A stretch of DNA of 6,742 bases from Beijerinckiaceae bacterium (GTDB lineage Bacteria; Pseudomonadota; Alphaproteobacteria; Rhizobiales; Beijerinckiaceae). Both the position numbers and the translations under genes were made by a program. Location: assembly GCA_027311205.1 (NCBI GenBank), contig DAICZI010000093.1, forward strand, positions 1-6,742. Reading direction: 5' to 3'. The notes below the pieces were generated by a model that searched no databases, was not told the DNA's origin, and saw only the letters and a program-made list of their open reading frames with translations. Below are positions 5,798 through 6,742 of this stretch, piece by piece. Numbering within the stretch: the stretch's first letter is position 1; each line of letters opens with the position of its first letter.

Positions 5798-5834
5798 GCG
5801 AGCCTGGGTTCCAGCCCTCCGGTTGACGGCTCGC
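5798..5834 (+). terminator. Candidate stem-loop after scoB
   Basis: GCGAGCC (5798-5804) pairs exactly with GGCTCGC (5828-5834), ten bases after the scoB stop. The loop contains a smaller CTGG-GTT-CCAG hairpin (5804-5814) that competes for one base. There is no T-run on either strand, so it may be an attenuator or a 3'-end stabiliser rather than a true intrinsic terminator. Confidence 0.35.
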
Positions 5835-5884
5835 AGCCAGTGCTCCATCCTGTCAGAAGGGCAAAGGCGCCCCAGGGGCAACGC

Positions 5885-6553
5885 GTGAATTTTGCTGATG
5901 ACGATATAGTTTTGCGTTCAGTTTTTGACAGGCTGCTCTGCAATCGGCGCATCAGCCGCCAGTTTGTCGGCGTGATCCGCAGGATTTCACGGAAGAAATA
6001 TGGCTTGCGCAACGATATGATGCGCCGGTATTTTCTGGATAAATATCAGGTGCATATTGGCAAATACACGTATGGCTTCGACAAGCTTGGCTTTCAAAAT
6101 CGAGTCATAGGTTCCATCGGGGCCTTCACGTCGATTGCGCAGAATGTCCATGTGGCTTTTGGTAACCACCACATGGATCATGTCTCGACGAATCCGTTGT
6201 TTTTTCAAAAATCCGCCGGATTTCTCACCGAATCGCTCGCCCTCGACCATCCCAAAAACCGGCCCGTGGTCATCGGCCATGATGTCTGGATCGGGCGCGA
6301 TGTGACAATCACCGCTGGCGTCACCATCGGTCATGGTGCCGTGCTGGCAGCCGGGGCCGTGGTGGCGCGTGATGTGCCGCCCTATGCGCTGGTGGGCGGT
6401 GTGCCCGCGAAAGTCATCCGCATGCGCTTTGACGATGACACCATCGCCCGCATGCTGGCGATTGCCTGGTGGACGTGGCCCGACGAGAAAATCCGCAGCG
6501 CGCTTCAAGATTTTCAAGACCCGGTCGCCTTTGCGCTCAAATACGCGCCTTAG
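5885..6553 (+). CDS. CatB/XAT-type hexapeptide-repeat acyltransferase
   Basis: A 222-residue left-handed beta-helix acyltransferase of the xenobiotic acetyltransferase (CatB-like) type. After a basic N-terminal region of about 45 residues come MRRYFLDKY (46-54), Y61-TYG, the catalytic-site [10 protein letters not shown] (93-102) with the family His, and the hexapeptide coils from [16 protein letters not shown] (127-142) through [19 protein letters not shown] to [12 protein letters not shown] (171-182). The tail [10 protein letters not shown] (194-203) is also typical. Such enzymes transfer acetyl from acetyl-CoA to sugars or antibiotics; the acceptor here is unknown, and a polysaccharide or nodulation-type sugar is as likely as chloramphenicol. 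The GTG at 5885 follows AGGGG and is preferred to a GTG at 5840 that lacks a ribosome site. Codons before about 6120 are AT-richer than in the neighbours. Confidence 0.88.
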   Translation: MNFADDDIVLRSVFDRLLCNRRISRQFVGVIRRISRKKYGLRNDMMRRYFLDKYQVHIGKYTYGFDKLGFQNRVIGSIGAFTSIAQNVHVAFGNHHMDHVSTNPLFFQKSAGFLTESLALDHPKNRPVVIGHDVWIGRDVTITAGVTIGHGAVLAAGAVVARDVPPYALVGGVPAKVIRMRFDDDTIARMLAIAWWTWPDEKIRSALQDFQDPVAFALKYAP

Positions 6554-6665
6554 GGTCTCGACCCATGAGACGCTTGGCAAGGGCGCAAGCCGGAGTTGAA
6601 GGGCGGGGGGCGGACCCTGACTGAATAGTCTCAGGAAAGATCGCTGCCGTTGACCGGCATCCCCC
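6554..6665. other. Short gap with weak hairpins, no gene seen
   Basis: I see no coding sequence here. GTCTC (6556-6560) and GAGAC (6567-6571) form a weak inverted repeat just after the acyltransferase stop. CCTGA (6616-6620) and TCAGG (6631-6635) form a second one, with inner GACT/AGTC arms. Neither has a T-run. The gap separates two genes that converge. Confidence 0.3.
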
Positions 6666-6742
6666 TCATGCCGCTGGCGGCGTCTCGTAGCCGTCGATGA
6701 TGACGAGGTCGGCGTGGCTTGCTGGCTCGCGCAGCGCTTTGG
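6666..6742 (-). CDS. Probable C-terminal end of an unidentified protein (partial)
   Basis: A minus-strand frame enters from the right edge and ends at TGA (6668-6666). It gives 24 residues: KALREPASHADLVIIDGY followed by ETPPAA. The hydrophobic DLVIIDG looks like a buried strand of an alpha/beta protein followed by a disordered tail, so it reads as real protein in this frame, while the other minus frames give low-complexity Arg or Ser/Thr runs. The family cannot be named from so little. A plus-strand ATG at 6697 opens a competing frame that looks less protein-like. Confidence 0.45.
   Translation of the reverse strand, partial: KALREPASHADLVIIDGYETPPAA

Noticed and set aside
5237..6012. Two long minus-strand frames opposite scoB and the start of the acyltransferase gene
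   Set aside because: Both are shadows of secure plus-strand genes and lack domains.
5885..6553. Chloramphenicol resistance gene
   Set aside because: The CatB-like family covers many sugar and other acetyltransferases, and no resistance or mobile context is present.

Overview
The window looks like a chromosomal segment of a GC-rich alphaproteobacterium. The strongest evidence is the run bolA, J-domain gene, cobS, an arrangement typical of that class; the CobS sequence and the HNH protein are also alphaproteobacterial in style. Sphingomonadales or a close relative is my best guess, but this is recognition from memory and unproven. I see no insertion sequence, CRISPR array, phage gene or toxin-antitoxin pair, and most of the content is housekeeping.

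Layout. (1) 115-684 (+) is an HNH endonuclease with its own promoter-like sequence upstream. (2) 754-1017 (-) is a BolA protein, convergent with the HNH gene across a short palindrome-rich gap, and divergent from (3) 1106-1711 (+), a J-domain protein with a cysteine-containing N-terminal part. (4) 1777-2766 (+) is CobS, the AAA+ subunit of the aerobic cobaltochelatase. Its usual partner cobT does not follow. The next items are a possible 43-residue ORF (2776-2907), a 71-residue stand-alone PhnA-type domain (2904-3119), and an elongator tRNA-Met on the minus strand (3156-3232). (5) On the minus strand, 4271 down to 3301, lies a two-gene unit: a polytopic membrane protein with an internal duplication and two ExxE motifs, and a 70-residue two-helix membrane protein coupled to it by an ATGA overlap. 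(6) 4399-5788 (+) encodes the two subunits of a succinyl-CoA:3-ketoacid CoA-transferase, preceded by a perfect 8-bp inverted repeat that abuts the Shine-Dalgarno site. (7) 5885-6553 (+) is a CatB/XAT-type hexapeptide acyltransferase whose first part is AT-richer than its surroundings. (8) The last 77 bases probably hold the C-terminal end of an unidentified minus-strand gene.

How the genes work together. scoA and scoB form one enzyme that activates acetoacetate with CoA from succinyl-CoA. The two membrane genes probably act as a unit, perhaps in cation movement, but this is inferred only from motif shape. CobS normally works with CobT and CobN, so its separation from cobT here is the main contextual oddity. 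No undescribed multi-gene system can be demonstrated; the least-explained unit is the membrane pair at 3301-4271.
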